Of a stretch of 64,000 nucleotides of DNA, positions 25,849 through 38,885 are shown piece by piece (the stretch's first letter is position 1; every line of letters starts with the position of its first letter). The DNA lies in assembly GCF_963924675.1 (NCBI RefSeq), contig NC_089232.1, positions 32,004,842 through 32,068,841 of the forward strand, read 5' to 3'. The DNA comes from Phocoena phocoena. Taxonomy: Eukaryota; Chordata; Mammalia; Artiodactyla; Phocoenidae. The position numbers and the translations under genes were made by a program. Below the pieces are notes generated by a model. It was not told the DNA's origin. It made no database searches and worked only from the letters and a program-made list of their open reading frames with translations.

Positions 25849-27429
25849 GACCCAAGCAGGGAAATACTATAGCTCACAGTACTTCACCTTATGATACAAT
25901 TTCAGAAAGCTTCTGATGGTGATGTCAACCAGGAACTTTATATGGTTAAACTTTACCACCAGAGTGTGTCTGTGTGTCATACATGAAACATGGCTTCAAA
26001 AAGCCTGGGCATGCCTGGTCTAGTGCCTTGTTCAAAGGACTTAACTTAAGTCACCCTAAACTGAACATACCACCAAGAATGTAAGAAACTCCAAGAATAC
26101 AGCTGCTCTTATTCATTAGGGGGCTGAAAAGGTCTTATGAGTCTCCCAATTTCTTAAATGACAGGAGCACAAACATTACAGACCATCTAATTGAGCCTTT
26201 TCATTGCACAGAAGAGGATAGTCAGATCCAGAAAAACGAAGAGAAGTTCCAATCTGGCTTGCTGATGCCTCCTCCGGGATTCCCCCTATATTTGCACACG
26301 GAGCGCCCTTCCGCTCATCTCTTCCCGCCCCGGGGGCTCTACTTCTCCGCGGTGCCTGGGTACCCAGGCTGGGCCGGCCTTCTGCGCATGAGTGGGGCCC
26401 ACATCCCGCACGGGAAATGCCGAGACTGCAGACCGCTCCACGCGTTCCTGATACACCAAGTCTGCCTTAAATCCCCTGACCCGAGCTTGCCTGCCAAACT
26501 CAAACAACAACAGCAAAAGACAACACAGAGGCCCAGAGTTTGACCAAAAGGAGAGTCAGAATTTCCCTGCAGTTACCATGGCTCTGTTTACACATTCTAG
26601 AGATGGGAGGGTTTTGCAATCTTCAGAAGATAAGGGAATCTTTGATGTGTTTTTTTCATTTGGCCAAAAATTGATGGAGTAAAATCATAGTCCCCGGCAA
26701 TTCCACTAACAGAATTGGCAGCACTTGAGGTGAATTTCTACCTCAAATCAAGTATAAGGGCTTTGGGGGAAGTCCCCCTCAAACTGCCCTTTAAGGATGT
26801 CGCAGGGAGGGGAAAAACCACCAGTATGATAAATGGAGGACAGACTGGATGAGCTGAATTGCTTTGTGTTAGCAAAGTCGTAGGAATCAGGGGTTTGTGG
26901 GCGGTCAGCAGAAGAGTGGAACTGAGCTCCAGAGAATTGCCAGCCCCTGCCCTGCCCCCACCCCCACCCCCCGAGACGGCCAGGAGAACCGTCCAGGAGT
27001 GGAATGAAGGGGCTTTTTAACAGTCTGTCGGAAGTTGTTAATTGGCTGAACTGTGTTGTAACCCACTCATACTTTTAAACCTTCAGTAACACTCCCTATG
27101 CAGGCGGCTTTGTGCCCGTGGTGCCTTTGGGGGATGGAGGGATCTGGTTTGTCAGATGGTATCTATCTCCTTCTGAGAGGAGATAACACAGAAGAAGCCA
27201 GAAATGGAGTCAGTGGTGCCTGGAGAAACCTCAGAGATTAGGGAGGGATGCTGGTTTCCCATCAGGGGAAGTTGTGTTTAAATTTTAAAGGATGTGGTGG
27301 CCCCGGACATCCAGTTGTCTGATGTTTGGGTAACACAAGTGGCAGCACGTGATTCAGACAGTGAGGCCCATTCTGACCTGCTTGTCCTCAGGCAGACCTG
27401 CTCTAGGAGGAAAAAAGCTATAAAATATG

Positions 27430-27740
27430 AAGTCTGATGCACACATTTGGTTGGCCCATAGCTGGATTAGTCCTCTGCTGTCGTCACACACTGAAACTTT
27501 CCATCTTTCTAATCATGCCAGGCTCTTGTATAGCCCCATGCTTCAACATTCACAGCTCCATATGCTCGGGACGAACTTCTCCCACTTCTACCTGTCTTTT
27601 AAGATATCGCTCGAATTTAACCTATTCTGTGAAGAACTCCCTGATTCCCCAGAGAATTCAATGCTCCCTTCTTGTATGTGCCATGGTTCCTTGTATTGAC
27701 TTTCACTCACTCAACAGATATTTAACAATTAGTTAGTTAT
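27430..27740 (-). repeat. L2 fragment
   Basis: Inverse L2-like phrases: gtgaagaactccctgattcc, gccatggttccttgtattga, cactcaacagatatttaac. Boundaries are approximate. Confidence 0.5.
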
Positions 27741-28625
27741 TAAGCAGACCAGCAAGGAGAAGGGGTGAGATCACTGATCCTGGGGTTGCCTCACTCCTCC
27801 TTATAGGCCATGATGTGAATAGCGCCCCCTGGAGCTGTGATATGGTGGCCCTCTGAGACTCAGTCTACAAGTTCTTTAACATCCCTGCTTCTCTGACATC
27901 CATTTGGCAGAAGAGACAGATGGCTAGTTTGACCCAAATAGGCTCTCAATCTCCAATTCACTATGGGTACCAGTGGGAACTATCTATGGAAAGGAGAACA
28001 TAACTGAAACGGAATGGAGCCCAAGGAAACAGTTTTAAATCAGACTTTGAATTCAATAAAAAGGTCACTGAACTGTAACACATCTTAAACCCTTAGGATA
28101 AACCCTATGTAGCCCCAAACAATGTATTTGTCCATTCCTTCCTTCACTTGCTCAAGCAACTGTAGTTGTGCCCCACTGCACAGTGTTCTATTTTGACAAA
28201 AACAGAGAGAATGCAGCTGTCAACAAGATCGTTTACATTTACAGAGGGGTAAGTTTTGTGAGGGTGATGACATGAAACAAAGGATTAAGGCTACAGAAAC
28301 TCCCAGGCCCAAGAGGCTCTGGAGGGGAGGGCAGACCTCAAGTAGATCTGGCCGTACTGTCTCATCTGAAGTCTTTGGGGATAAGCCAGAGAGGTCACCT
28401 TCAATGTCAGTCAGCCTTGGAGATGAATTCCTAGGAGTGAATTGGCGAGTCTGAAAAATTCATCAACACTTCTGTTTGTAAATACCAGAAAATTCCAACT
28501 GACTTAACTATATGTTTTGGTACCATCATATCTGTTCACACACACACAGTGATTAACACAGTGACTGTCTTGTGTTCTTCAATAAAGAATTGTGTGTATA
28601 TTTTTTAAAGCAATGTTCCATTTTA

Positions 28626-28926
28626 TTTTTTTAATTTAATTTAATTTTTTAAATACTTATCCTTACTTTGTGTACCTGGTGTTTTACATTTTATCTATTT
28701 CATTTTTTAATTTATTATTTATTTATTTATTTTTGCGGTATGCGGGCCTCTCACTGCTGTGGCCTCTCCCGTTGCGGAGCACAGGCTCCGGACGCGCAGG
28801 CTCAGCAGCCATGGCTCACGGGTCCAGCCGCTCCGCGGCATGTGGGATCTTCCCGGACCGGGGCACGAACCCGTGTCCCCCGCATCGGCAGGCGGACTCT
28901 CAACCACTATGCCACCAGGGAAGCCC
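28626..28926 (-). mobile_element. CHR SINE with a long non-A 3' tail
   Basis: Inverse CHR body at 28735-28926. Between its end and the left TSD lies 109 bp (28626-28734) of AT-rich but not purely repetitive sequence (including ttactttgtgtacctggtgt). The TSD caatgttccatttta is perfect at 28611-28625 and 28927-28941, so the whole 301 bp appears to be one insertion. Confidence 0.9.
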
Positions 28927-31900
28927 CAATGTTCCATTTTAAACTACTGAATATAGAAGACTGAATGCTGGGTTTGTTCCAGGACCTCTGATTGGAGCAG
29001 ACGTGTGTGTGTGTGCAAGTGTGCATGTATGTATCAGTGTGTGTCAGATGTCCACTGGAAAAAGGATGCCTGGCAGAAGCTTGGTCCTTCACCTCTCCAG
29101 AGTGGGCAGTTAGTCTAGCTGTCTGTGTAGACACAGCTGTGAGAGGTAACAGGCCTGATACTATTAAGAAGTGCAATTTGTCTGCTCCTAGACAAGTTGT
29201 TTAATTTTTCTATAGCTCAGTTTTCCCATCTAAAAAATTCTTGTCACAGAGAAATTGTTAGGTCAGTGAGCATGATAATAAACCTAGAAATAAATTCATC
29301 CTTCAAAGCTAGGTACCTATTGTTAATTGGATGCCCACCCAGTGTCACTTCCTTCAGTACACATCCCTCTCTCTCTCAAACGGTCAGAAAATTCATGGAA
29401 GGTGAGGACATTTAGAACTAAGTCAGCAGATGAAGTACTGCGTTATTGATTCTCCCATAAACTGCCAATTGTTTGGAATAACTAGAGACAGCGAGGAGTC
29501 CTCACTCTATTGCCAATTAGAGAAGACCCGTAACCCAGGAAATGCCCTTCTTGGTTGTGAAAATTGAGCTTCCTTGTTTTTGTGGAGAGCTTGAAATTTC
29601 AAGTAATTTTTCTTTGTCCTGTCTTTATATACAGAAACATTACTGTCGGTTGCACCAAATCGCAAAAAGTCATGCCTTTTTATATTATGCATTTTGATAT
29701 TCCCTAATAAAGAGGACCACTGAGAGCTCATTATAAAGTTGTGTCCATTGTCTAAGTTTATTCATATTTTAGTAGATTGACCTCCCTTAGGATATGATGC
29801 TTACAGAGCTGATGAAAGTCTGGATAATTGATGCTTGTTCATATACATGGCAGAGATTTTTAACCTCATTTGGCTAATTATTGAATGTTAGATACTGTAT
29901 TAAGCTCTCCGGGGAATACGTCAAAGATTAATTAGATACAGATCCTGACCTTCAAGTATAGCTAATGCTCTTAAACTTTGATGCAGAAGGAAAAGTTTAA
30001 TAAATAAATACCCTGGGAATGTGGAGAAGGTAGAAATTAGCTCTGGTGGAAGGAATTACAGCCTAGGAGCTGTGCTAGAAAGGCTGGTGGGATTTGAACA
30101 CAGGGAGCTGCAGTGAAGAAGTTTGTCTAGATTCAGGCTATGATTTTTAGGGCCTTGTATAAAATACTTTTATGGGCTGAGTTATGTCATCGTTTCTGTG
30201 GGATTTCTTTATTTTTTTCTGCCAAAACACATTAGGAAGGAGATTAAGCCTGCTTAATTCACAGGGCCAAGGAACAATCAGGGCCAGCACGCATGCCCAG
30301 GTAATCAGCACAGCCTGCAGCCCGCCCCGGCCAGCCCGGAAACTCCTATAGGTCTAACAGAACCTTGTAGGTCTCAAGTGTCCCCAGGTTGTCCTTCTGT
30401 TTCAGAAATCAGGTCTGCCTTCTTGAGGTGAAAGTATGACTTCCATAAGAATAGTGGATGAAACTGGAAAAGTTCAACTACCTCTTTTCTTTTGCTTTTA
30501 GCTATTCTTTCTTGGTGGTTTACTGGCTTGGGCTTTTTTTTTTTTTTTTTTCCTCCAAAATTGTATCGTTGGCTATCAGACTTCATTCTACAAATACTTA
30601 TTGAGCTTGTTTTGTGTGTGGAGTCCTAGGCTAGATGCTGGGGCCTGGGGTCAACCACGCCCCACAGTCTTGGACCTAAGTCTCCTGGCGTATTTTGGCC
30701 ATGGTGGCTGCCACATCACCTTCCAAAGGCAAATGCAGAGCCAGCAACAGAAAAGGGCAATAACTCCGCTAATTGAACATAATGAGTGAAGGGAACATTC
30801 TTCACCTCAGGGCAAACAGAGCAACCTCAGCGAGAGCTTCTTTCCCTATTTTTCTCTGGGAGTATAAGACACAGCTGCACACAACAGAACCACAGCCAAG
30901 CTGGAACCCGGGGAACTAGCCACGGTGCTTTCTCTTGAAGGATTAAGAAAAGGCTTTTGTGGATGTCAGGAGAGTATTTTTTCCTGCCTCCTCTGTGCAC
31001 AGAAATGTAATTTCCTCCTCTGATTTCTGGGCAGAAAGTTAGCATTCCAACAAGATGCGCTTTAATTGATTGCAGCTATTAAATCCCTTAGCTTACAAGC
31101 TTATAATTCAGCATATAAGAGCCACATGGAATTTTAAATGTAATCCTTATTATTATTTTTTTTTTCTGTATGTAGGAAACTTGACAAAGGCATTGGGAAG
31201 ACGAATGGTGAGGGGGTGTTGCTCGCTTTGCAACAACAGACCTTACGGATTAAGGACAATGAACTTGAAAGCTCACCAATATATCTTCTGATCCCACTAA
31301 GTTTGCAGACCTGTACTCTGGCTTCTAAATGGGTTAGTGTTGCATTGAGGGAGGCCAGCTAAGCCAGGAGTAATCGGAGGATCAGGAAAAGCACTGGGCA
31401 GGCACTGCTGCCCAGGGACTCTCCTTCTCACCATTAGCCTTTAACGCCTCCAGGCCACACATGCACCAGACCTGCTTGTTGGACAACTTACGGTGGAATT
31501 TAAGTCATTTTTCTTCCTTTAAATGATGAGGGTCTAATATCCTATGCAAGGCTGGAATACTAGCATATCCCCCTCCACTGTATTTTCTTTACTGCCTGGC
31601 AAACGTCAGCACCATCTGTTTCTAGAACCGCTGATTATTTGGACGATGTGGCAAATTCACTCTGATCTACACATATAAAGCATAAGTCTCTGCAGGGAGA
31701 AGAGATCCATCAAGGGTCTGTATTACGGGAAAAATCAGTACCTTGGGGCTCCAAATAGTTGTACGTATAAAACTACTTATGTTTGCATTTCAAATTTTTC
31801 TTGCAAGGAGAAAACCTTCCAAGAACCATTCTGCCTCGGGCTGCCAGTTCACTTCAGTTCCTGTTCATCCTTGGTTAGGAAAGAGCCAGGGACCTACCTG

Positions 31901-32018
31901 GCTTTGCACTCAGTGGGAGTTTGGGCTTGACCTAGCTCTGCTTTGCAGAGGCCTGAGTCTCGGGCTGCCCAGTCAGCTCTCTGCCCCACTCCACCATCCT
32001 GTCCACCCGGTCACTCAC

Positions 32019-32060
32019 CTCACTTTCCTCAGCAGGGGGTGGAGGGAGCTCCTTGATAAT
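32019..32060 (-). CDS. ANTXR1: ANTXR1 juxtamembrane proline-rich micro-exon (human exon 14 equivalent)
   Basis: A 42-bp exon encoding 14 residues, IIKELPPPPAEESE, directly following the membrane span. It matches human residues 350-363. Human ANTXR1 as I recall it has V where this copy has L (KEV to KEL). The lysine of IIK would be K352, reported as a ubiquitination site. The acceptor on the minus strand is ttttttttttcttttcag and the donor is gtgagtg; both ends are phase 0. In human a short receptor isoform of 368 residues diverges right after this exon, so this junction is where alternative tails are chosen. Reading past the donor here gives VSDRVDR, not the known short tail. A CHR SINE lies about 210 bp upstream in the gene sense. 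Confidence 0.95.
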
Positions 32061-32196
32061 CTGAAAAGAAAAAAAAAAGAACAAGTCAGTAGAAATCTCC
32101 AGCCACCTGCTTTCCAAGAGCCCTGCTCTCAAGAGGTACCTGGTGGTGCGGCCGTAATTACCATAGTAATGGGCCCAAGCAAGGCAGGTGTCCTTC

Positions 32197-32258
32197 TGGG
32201 CAGAATAGCTCAGTTAGTTAGAGCATGACCCAGGCAGAGGGTTCCACACTCAATTGTG
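32197..32258 (+). other. tRNA-like fragment (A-box and weak B-box)
   Basis: tagctcagttagttagagca matches a tRNA D-arm/A-box, and gggttccacactc resembles a degraded B-box 13 nt later. That spacing is too short for an anticodon arm, so this is at best a deleted tRNA pseudogene or old tRNA-SINE head. Confidence 0.35.
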
Positions 32259-32272
32259 TCTGCTGTAGTTTT

Positions 32273-32449
32273 TTTTTTTTTTTTTTGCGGTACGCGGGCC
32301 TCTCACTGCTGTGGCCTCTCCCGTTGCGGAGCACAGGCTCACGGGCCCAGCTGCTCCGCGGCATGTGGGATCCTCCCGGACCGGGGCGCGAACCCGTGTC
32401 CCCTGCATCGGCAGGCGGACTCTCAACCACTGTGCCGCCAGGGAAGCCC
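32273..32449 (-). mobile_element. CHR SINE with internal deletion
   Basis: Inverse CHR flanked by tgctgtagtttt (32261-32272 and 32453-32464). About 30 bp between gcacaggct and cacgggccc, normally carrying ccggacgcgcaggctcagcg, is missing. Confidence 0.93.
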
Positions 32450-34034
32450 CTGTGCTGTAGTTTTGTATAGAGAAAAAAACGTTCCACGGGTAAAAGTTTC
32501 ATCTTTTACTCCAGGGAGCTATCCTGCAAATTTTATTCATCTAGTCATTCCTGCATCAAATCATTCACCCACCCGCCCAAACAGCTGCACATTTAACAAA
32601 GAATGGTCCAGAACAGAAGTTAAGATAGTGCTACAGAGATAAGTCAGGTATGGACCACACTCAAACTGTTGGCAATCCCATTAACTGTCACTGGCCCCAG
32701 GTGGTACCCATGGAGGGAGGATGTGACGTCAGGCTGATGGATTCCCAACAAAGGGCAGCAAAGAAGGGGTAACCGGGGATTCCTTTCAGGGCCCTGAAAT
32801 TTAAGAGGCACAAAGATTTACATAACAATATCCTAAGACTGGACTCTGCAAATACCCCATCATCAGGGTTAAAGAGAGACATGTGGTCACTCTGGGAAGG
32901 CAAGCAATTGTGAGCCCCTTCTAGCCAATGAGAGGATGGGTGACATATGGAGAAGCATGGGAAGGAGAAAAGAAGGGTGGCGGTAAGTAGCCTGTCCTCA
33001 CTTTTGTCTCCAACTTGCACACCCCATTCATAAAAGGAAAGCTCTTGAACCCTTGCAGTTAATTTGATTTAGAGTCTTTTACAAGGCAATTTGGCCATTA
33101 TCCACTCTGACTGCACCATGTCTCCCTCCTCTCATACCCCGAGCTTATTATCAGAATGTTGGGTCCCCTACCTGCAGTCTTTTTCCTTAGAAAATTCTGG
33201 TAAATACAAAAGTCATTAAATATCTTTTGATGTCTTAGCGTCAGGGCTGGCCTGGACCACTTTATGGATGGATGCTCGAGCACTGTCCATGGGACCAGTT
33301 CCTTAATGTAGTGGGAGAGCTCTCTAGGCAGCTCTTCCTCACTTCTGCCCCCTACTAAGTACATATCACCTTTGATTTGATGATTATTCTGGGACCTCAT
33401 TTGGGCTCTGATCCCCACTGCTGTCACCCATGCTATCACTATCTGTAATGTCATCTCTGTATGTTGAGACAGGCTACTGACTTGAGGCTCTACTAACATC
33501 AGCCAGGGGACTGAGCCTCCAGTCACCTAAAAGGATAGGACTCAATTAATTAAGAGGCAGAGGCTATCATTTCAAACTCTCATTTCATCTGCCTCCACTT
33601 CCTGGCCATCGTGGGAAACCTGCTGAAGGTCTTTGGAAAGCATGAAGCCATGATTTTGCTCACCCACTCAACACTGGCTCCAAATTCCTTAAAAACAGTC
33701 TCTGAGGAGGGTCATTACTGCCCAGTGCTGATTTCCCATCATCCCAGAGGCAGTGATGATTTTCAAACAGGAAATGCCTGGAGACTGGAGGGAGGGGTGA
33801 GGAGCTGGGGACAGCGATCTGGAATGCATCTCTTCTCTCAGGGCGGGATTAAGGAAGGGAGCGAGAGGAGAGCAGGCTACTTAGGAACACAGACAGATGT
33901 TGACAAGAGTGCTGTGGGCAGTGTATTTGCTAAGTACCCTGCGTGTACAGAGGCTTGGTGCAGAGCAGCTGGGGTTTTGTCTTCACGGTGCAACCAGCTT
34001 CCCCCCTTGCTGCATGGAAGCACTGTGTAGTTGT

Positions 34035-34215
34035 CAAATGTGAACCCCAGACCTGCCTTTTTTGACTGTGACGATCCGACAAGTCCCTGAGCCTCCTTGA
34101 GCTCCACTTCATCTGTTAAATGGGAGCAATAACACTAACCTTGCAGGCACTGAGTCACGATGAGCAATAATGTTTGCAAAACATCTGGAACAGAGTGGGT
34201 GCTCAATAGATGGTG
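34035..34215 (-). repeat. MIR SINE remnant
   Basis: Inverse MIR: cttcatctgttaaatggga, then gaacagagtgggtgctcaat. Boundaries are approximate. Confidence 0.65.
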
Positions 34216-35060
34216 AATACTATTATTATTCCCCTTTCCCTTTCTTGTAGTCACTGTCTTTTGCTTTTATTAAATCTTTAACAAAGGTTTCACTTAACTT
34301 GCCCTCCCTCCACATATACCAAATGAAAATTCAGTATATACTGTGTATGGTGGTTTCCAGATGGTACAGCCTAGAAGCCAGAGCTTCATAAAAAGGGTGA
34401 GACAGGAGGCTGGCGCTCAGATGGTGGCCAGAGGGCCTGACAGTGGCCAGGGTCTTCAGGGGGGGTCAGTAGGAGTCTGCTTCACCACGTACGTGGAAGC
34501 ACATGACACCAGCCAGGAAGCGCTGACATCAGCCAAGCAGCCACCACTCAGACCAACCCGTCTGTGGGTTGATGGCCAACGTGTCTTATTGGGTATTTAT
34601 CGAATTCTGCATCCAACAATGTCCCAAGGGGAACCCAAAAGACAAAGCAAAACACATGATTTATTAAGTATTAATCAAAGGCGGACTAATTCATAATCTA
34701 GATGCCAGGCTGACATACTCGTAAACTGGGCACCTGAGCTTCCGGAAAAATGCCACCATGTTCAGGTAGACGAAACTTAGGCACTTCCAATCTGGCCTTA
34801 TCGGACGGGTGTCTGGCTCTATTCAGAGGGAATGAGGAAGAAGTCTTCCTATTGCTTCCAGTCCCTGCCCCCTCCTTCCCAGTCTTCTCCTGGGGGCGGG
34901 TGCAGCTTGCCCAGGGAATGGCAGGAGAGCGTCTCAAAGTGCGATCTGGGCAGGCTGGATGGGCTGTCTGTGAGCGAGCCAAACTCTCATGCCAAGACCA
35001 GTGCCTGGGCCACCCAGTGGAGTGCTCTGAGCACAGGGACAGTCAGCCCTTCCCACTCCA

Positions 35061-35087
35061 CCCCCCGCCCCCCCCTCCCGCCCCGCC
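35061..35087 (-). other. G-quadruplex-capable tract on the gene strand
   Basis: C-runs on the plus strand (cccccc, cccccccc, ccc, cccc, cc) give consecutive G-runs in the ANTXR1 pre-mRNA sense. Confidence 0.6.
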
Positions 35088-36674
35088 AGGGCCCGAACCC
35101 AGGTGGCCTGGAGGAGCAATTGGGCAACAGCTTGTATTGGTCTTGAGCCTACAGCACCACTGCAGCCTCACAGGAGAAAATGCAAGTTGCCTCAGCCCCC
35201 AAAAGGCCTGCATGATGTGCAGGCGTGGCCCCCCACCTCTCCACTTCACCCCTCTCCACCTCTCTCCCCTTCACTTTCTGCACTTCAGCCTCCTGTCACC
35301 TTCCTGTCCCTTCCACACACCCTGCTGCTTTACACTTGTAGCGTCTTCTGCCTCATTGCTTGCTAACCTCCCTGCTTTGTCTGCACACCTGCATGTACCC
35401 CAGTTAACACGTATTCATCGGCTAGATCACCTCCCCCGAGAAGTCGCCCAGGACCTCACAGAACAAGCAAGGTCCCCTTTATGGGGTCTCACATAACCCA
35501 GTGTTTTCTGTAGCATTTTTAAATGTAATTAAAGGTTAATTGCATAATTCTTGGCTTCCAACTAATGTGATTAGACGGTCTTTATTGCCAACAAGAATGC
35601 AAGCTAGAAGCAACTGAACACTACAAAGCTTAGGTTGGATTTGAGCTACTTCCCTTCTTAGAAGGTTCTGGGAGCTTCCTCTTGGTTGTGGGTGGACCTG
35701 TCAGCTCCTTCCTCATTAGGAGGGACAAACAGAAGATGGATAAAGTTGAAGAGACCCTTAATGAAATGTTTAAGAGGAAAATCCCTCAACAAACATATTG
35801 GTAAGCATAACATGGCAGAACTGAATGGCAGTACCACGGATAACGCTGGGGACATTTTTTCATATTTCTCCTCCAGAGGCCAACATCACATCTCTACTTA
35901 CTATCATTTTCAGGTTGGATATTTGGGATGAGTAGAAAGTGACCAGATGCTTTCTTGGGATAGCTGCCCTAGAGTCCCTTCTGCATTAATGGTTGGACTG
36001 GTGAAGTAAAAGCGCATAAGAAAAATGAGATGGGATAGAGAGCTTCTGAGTTCTGTTAGTGTTTCTTTGCTACCTGAGAATTTCTTGAAACTCTGTTGTG
36101 AATTGGGAGATGTGCCTCTTCTCCCTTATCAGTGACTTTAACTCTGATTTAGTCCATGTTTGTTTAGGTAGATGGAGAAGTGGCCAGATTTGGCAAAATC
36201 TGTTGTACGGGTAAAGGAAAGAAAGCTTGAAAAGACCAGGTGGAATCTTATTAAATTGAAATCTTACTGGCAACTTCTCATTGAGTCGAAACAAATTCAA
36301 GTTTTTAGGTACACCTCTTAGTTTGGCTGTTGGAAATGAAATGGTAGAAAATGTGGAGATATAGTTAGCATGGGATGATTGCAGTAGAAAGATCACATAT
36401 GCCCAGGTCCTTTTTGACATCTGGGAACTTTACTGTGTTTTACGTCAAGTTCAACTGTTTAGGCCTCTGTAAATCTCTCTCTTAAAATTTATTTTATAAA
36501 ATGTTAAGGTGAAATAAAGCACCTGGTGAGTTTATTTTGCTTGTTTTTTTCCCCTCCAGAAGCGTTCAAGATTTGCTCCTAATTTATGTTGGATCCTTGC
36601 ACTTTGTTGCCCTTACATCTCTACTGCTATAGTACTGTGTAATGGAATGCAGAATGCAATCTACATGGTTTTTT

Positions 36675-36880
36675 GTTTGTGTGTGTGTGTGGTACGCGGG
36701 CCCCTCACTGTTGTGGCCTCTCCCGTTGCGGAGCACAGGCTCCGGACGCGCAGGCTTAGCGGCCATGGCTCACGTGCCCAGCCGCTCCGCGGCATGTGGG
36801 ATCTTCCCGGACCGGGGCACAAACCCGTGTCCCCTGCATCGGCAGGTGGACTCTCAACCACTGTGCCACCAGGGAAGCCC
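36675..36880 (-). mobile_element. CHR SINE, short form, with (CA)n-type tail
   Basis: Inverse CHR with TSD tctacatggttttt / tctacctggttttt (left about 36660-36673, right 36881-36894). The usual A-run is replaced in part by (GT)n, i.e. (CA)n in the SINE sense. Confidence 0.93.
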
Positions 36881-37402
36881 TCTACCTGGTTTTTGACACC
36901 GGCCCCTCTTCCTCCTCTCAGGGTAGCCACACTGGCTCATTCCATTTAATAGAGTGAGTGTGGTCAGTGTGGTGCACAAGGAGCAGGGGGATGCCAGGCT
37001 TGGCTATTCCCCAATGGGCCCCTGCTATGGCTCCACCATCACAACATTCCGTTTCTCCTGCTTATCTTTCCTGTCTCTGCACTCTGACGGCGGTTGGCTG
37101 TAGGCTAAGCTGTACGAGCTCATGTTAGACAGATGCTCATCTTATGGCATGAGAAGAGGACTTCTTTTTGGGTCCCCTTTCTTCTTAGATGGTCTTCAGT
37201 GTCTCAGTGTCCTTCTTGCTTGAACTGGATGAGGAGCATCTCCTGCAACCTCCTTTATACCGAAGGTGTGGTTCTCTTATGGCAGAGGAGACACTTCCAT
37301 GACACATAGCCAGTTCTGTTGTCCAGACAAAGTCCATGAGAATGGCTTAAGATAACTATTAACAAAATTAAGCATTTGTCCTCTAGTTTGAATTAGATGA
37401 AT

Positions 37403-37577
37403 AGCTCTAAACATTATTGAGTACCAGAGTAGCCTGCAAGGCTTCTTAAAACACAGACTTCTGGGCTGCATCCCTGAGTTTATTATCAGTAGGTCTGGAG
37501 TGGGATCTTTGCATTTCTAACAAGTTCCCAAATGATGCTTATACTGCTGATCCGTGGACCACACTTTGAGAACGATG
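37403..37577 (+). mobile_element. MER20-like hAT MITE
   Basis: gcatttctaacaagttccca, gatgcttatactgctgatcc, accacactttgagaacga: the MER20 3' half is clear. Confidence 0.75.
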
Positions 37578-38885
37578 AATCAGCCTGTTTTTAACAATGC
37601 TACACCTCAAGTAGATATATGGGGGTATGTTTTGCTTCAAGTCAGACATTCCTATGACTGTTCTGTTGAGAGCTGCCTATGGCTGATTAGAAAATGTTTG
37701 AGTCTAAAAGTTATAGTGTTCCTGCTCTATTGTCAGGGACTATGGGGTCTTCATTTCTTATGTGTCCCACCTAGGGGAAGACAGAGTACTATCTCTGGAG
37801 GAAACTCTCTTGCTTCCTCTGATGAGCATTCGTGCTCATCTGTGTGCAGAGCTGGCATGGCCTGCATTCTTGGATCCAGCCCTGAAGCAATCCCAGCCGG
37901 ATGATTGCCTGGGCGTTAGGGACATGGTTCTTATCTTTCACTGCACCATTGGCAATGAACTGAGTGCACTGTATTTGCATCTCTTTCTTCTGCAAGAAGA
38001 ACTGGACTCTAAGCTTCTAGAAGACATGGGCGTACTTGGTTCAGTTTTAATCTCCTGACACATAGTCAGTGCTTGCTTGATATGGTTTCACAGTCACTAT
38101 TTCTGGAATGAATGAGTATGCATTATAAAGGAGAAGGTAAAGAAAGCATTTCTGATTCTTCTAAACTTCTTTGCCTGTCAGAGAAGCACTTTAGTGATAC
38201 AAGATGCAAATCTGGTTTCTCAACTCTCCATATAAATGTTTCTTTAGTAATGAATACGCTAGCCGTTCCAACTGCCATGAGTGGATTGTGACACATGTAT
38301 GCACCATAAGGATCTCATTAGGGTTATGGGTTGGACTCATGGTTAATTATGGTACTTTATTGACACCATCTATATCCCATTTTATCCCCTAGCCCCAGCC
38401 TCCAAGTAAATTCCCTTGCCTTGTGGTTCACGAATCAGCTTTGTGTCCCAAATTAAATTTCCAAGAAGGCTTCCTGAAAATTTGGAAACAACATGGACAG
38501 TTTCTTTTGTTACAATATAGGTATGTAATATGTAAATGTATTCATATGTGGTAAGGACACTGAGCAATAAAATCAATAAACTGTGAAATCGTATTAGCTC
38601 AAAGTACGATTTTTCGTGAAGTAAAGGAGAAGGTAATATACAGGCAGACTTTGCTTTATTGTGTGCTGAAGATATTCTGTTTTTTACAAATTGAAGCTTT
38701 GTGGCAACGCTGTGTTGAGCAAGTATTTTGGTGCCATTTTTCCAACAGCATTTGCTCACTTCATGTCTCTGTGTCACATTTAGGTAATTCTCTCAATATT
38801 TCAAAAATTTTCATTATTATTATGTTTGCTATGGTGATCTGCAATCAGTGATCTTTGATGTTACTATTACAAAAAGATTATGAGT

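Noticed and set aside
32197..32258. Functional tRNA gene
   Set aside because: An A-box is present, but the anticodon arm is missing and the B-box is degraded.
33098..33526. 142-residue minus-strand open frame in intron 13
   Set aside because: No similarity to a known domain, no ANTXR1 sequence, and no matching splice sites.
34750..35496. 248-residue plus-strand open frame
   Set aside because: Proline/serine-rich with no domain, antisense within an intron, overlapping C-rich low-complexity DNA. GC-rich sequence gives chance open frames of this size.
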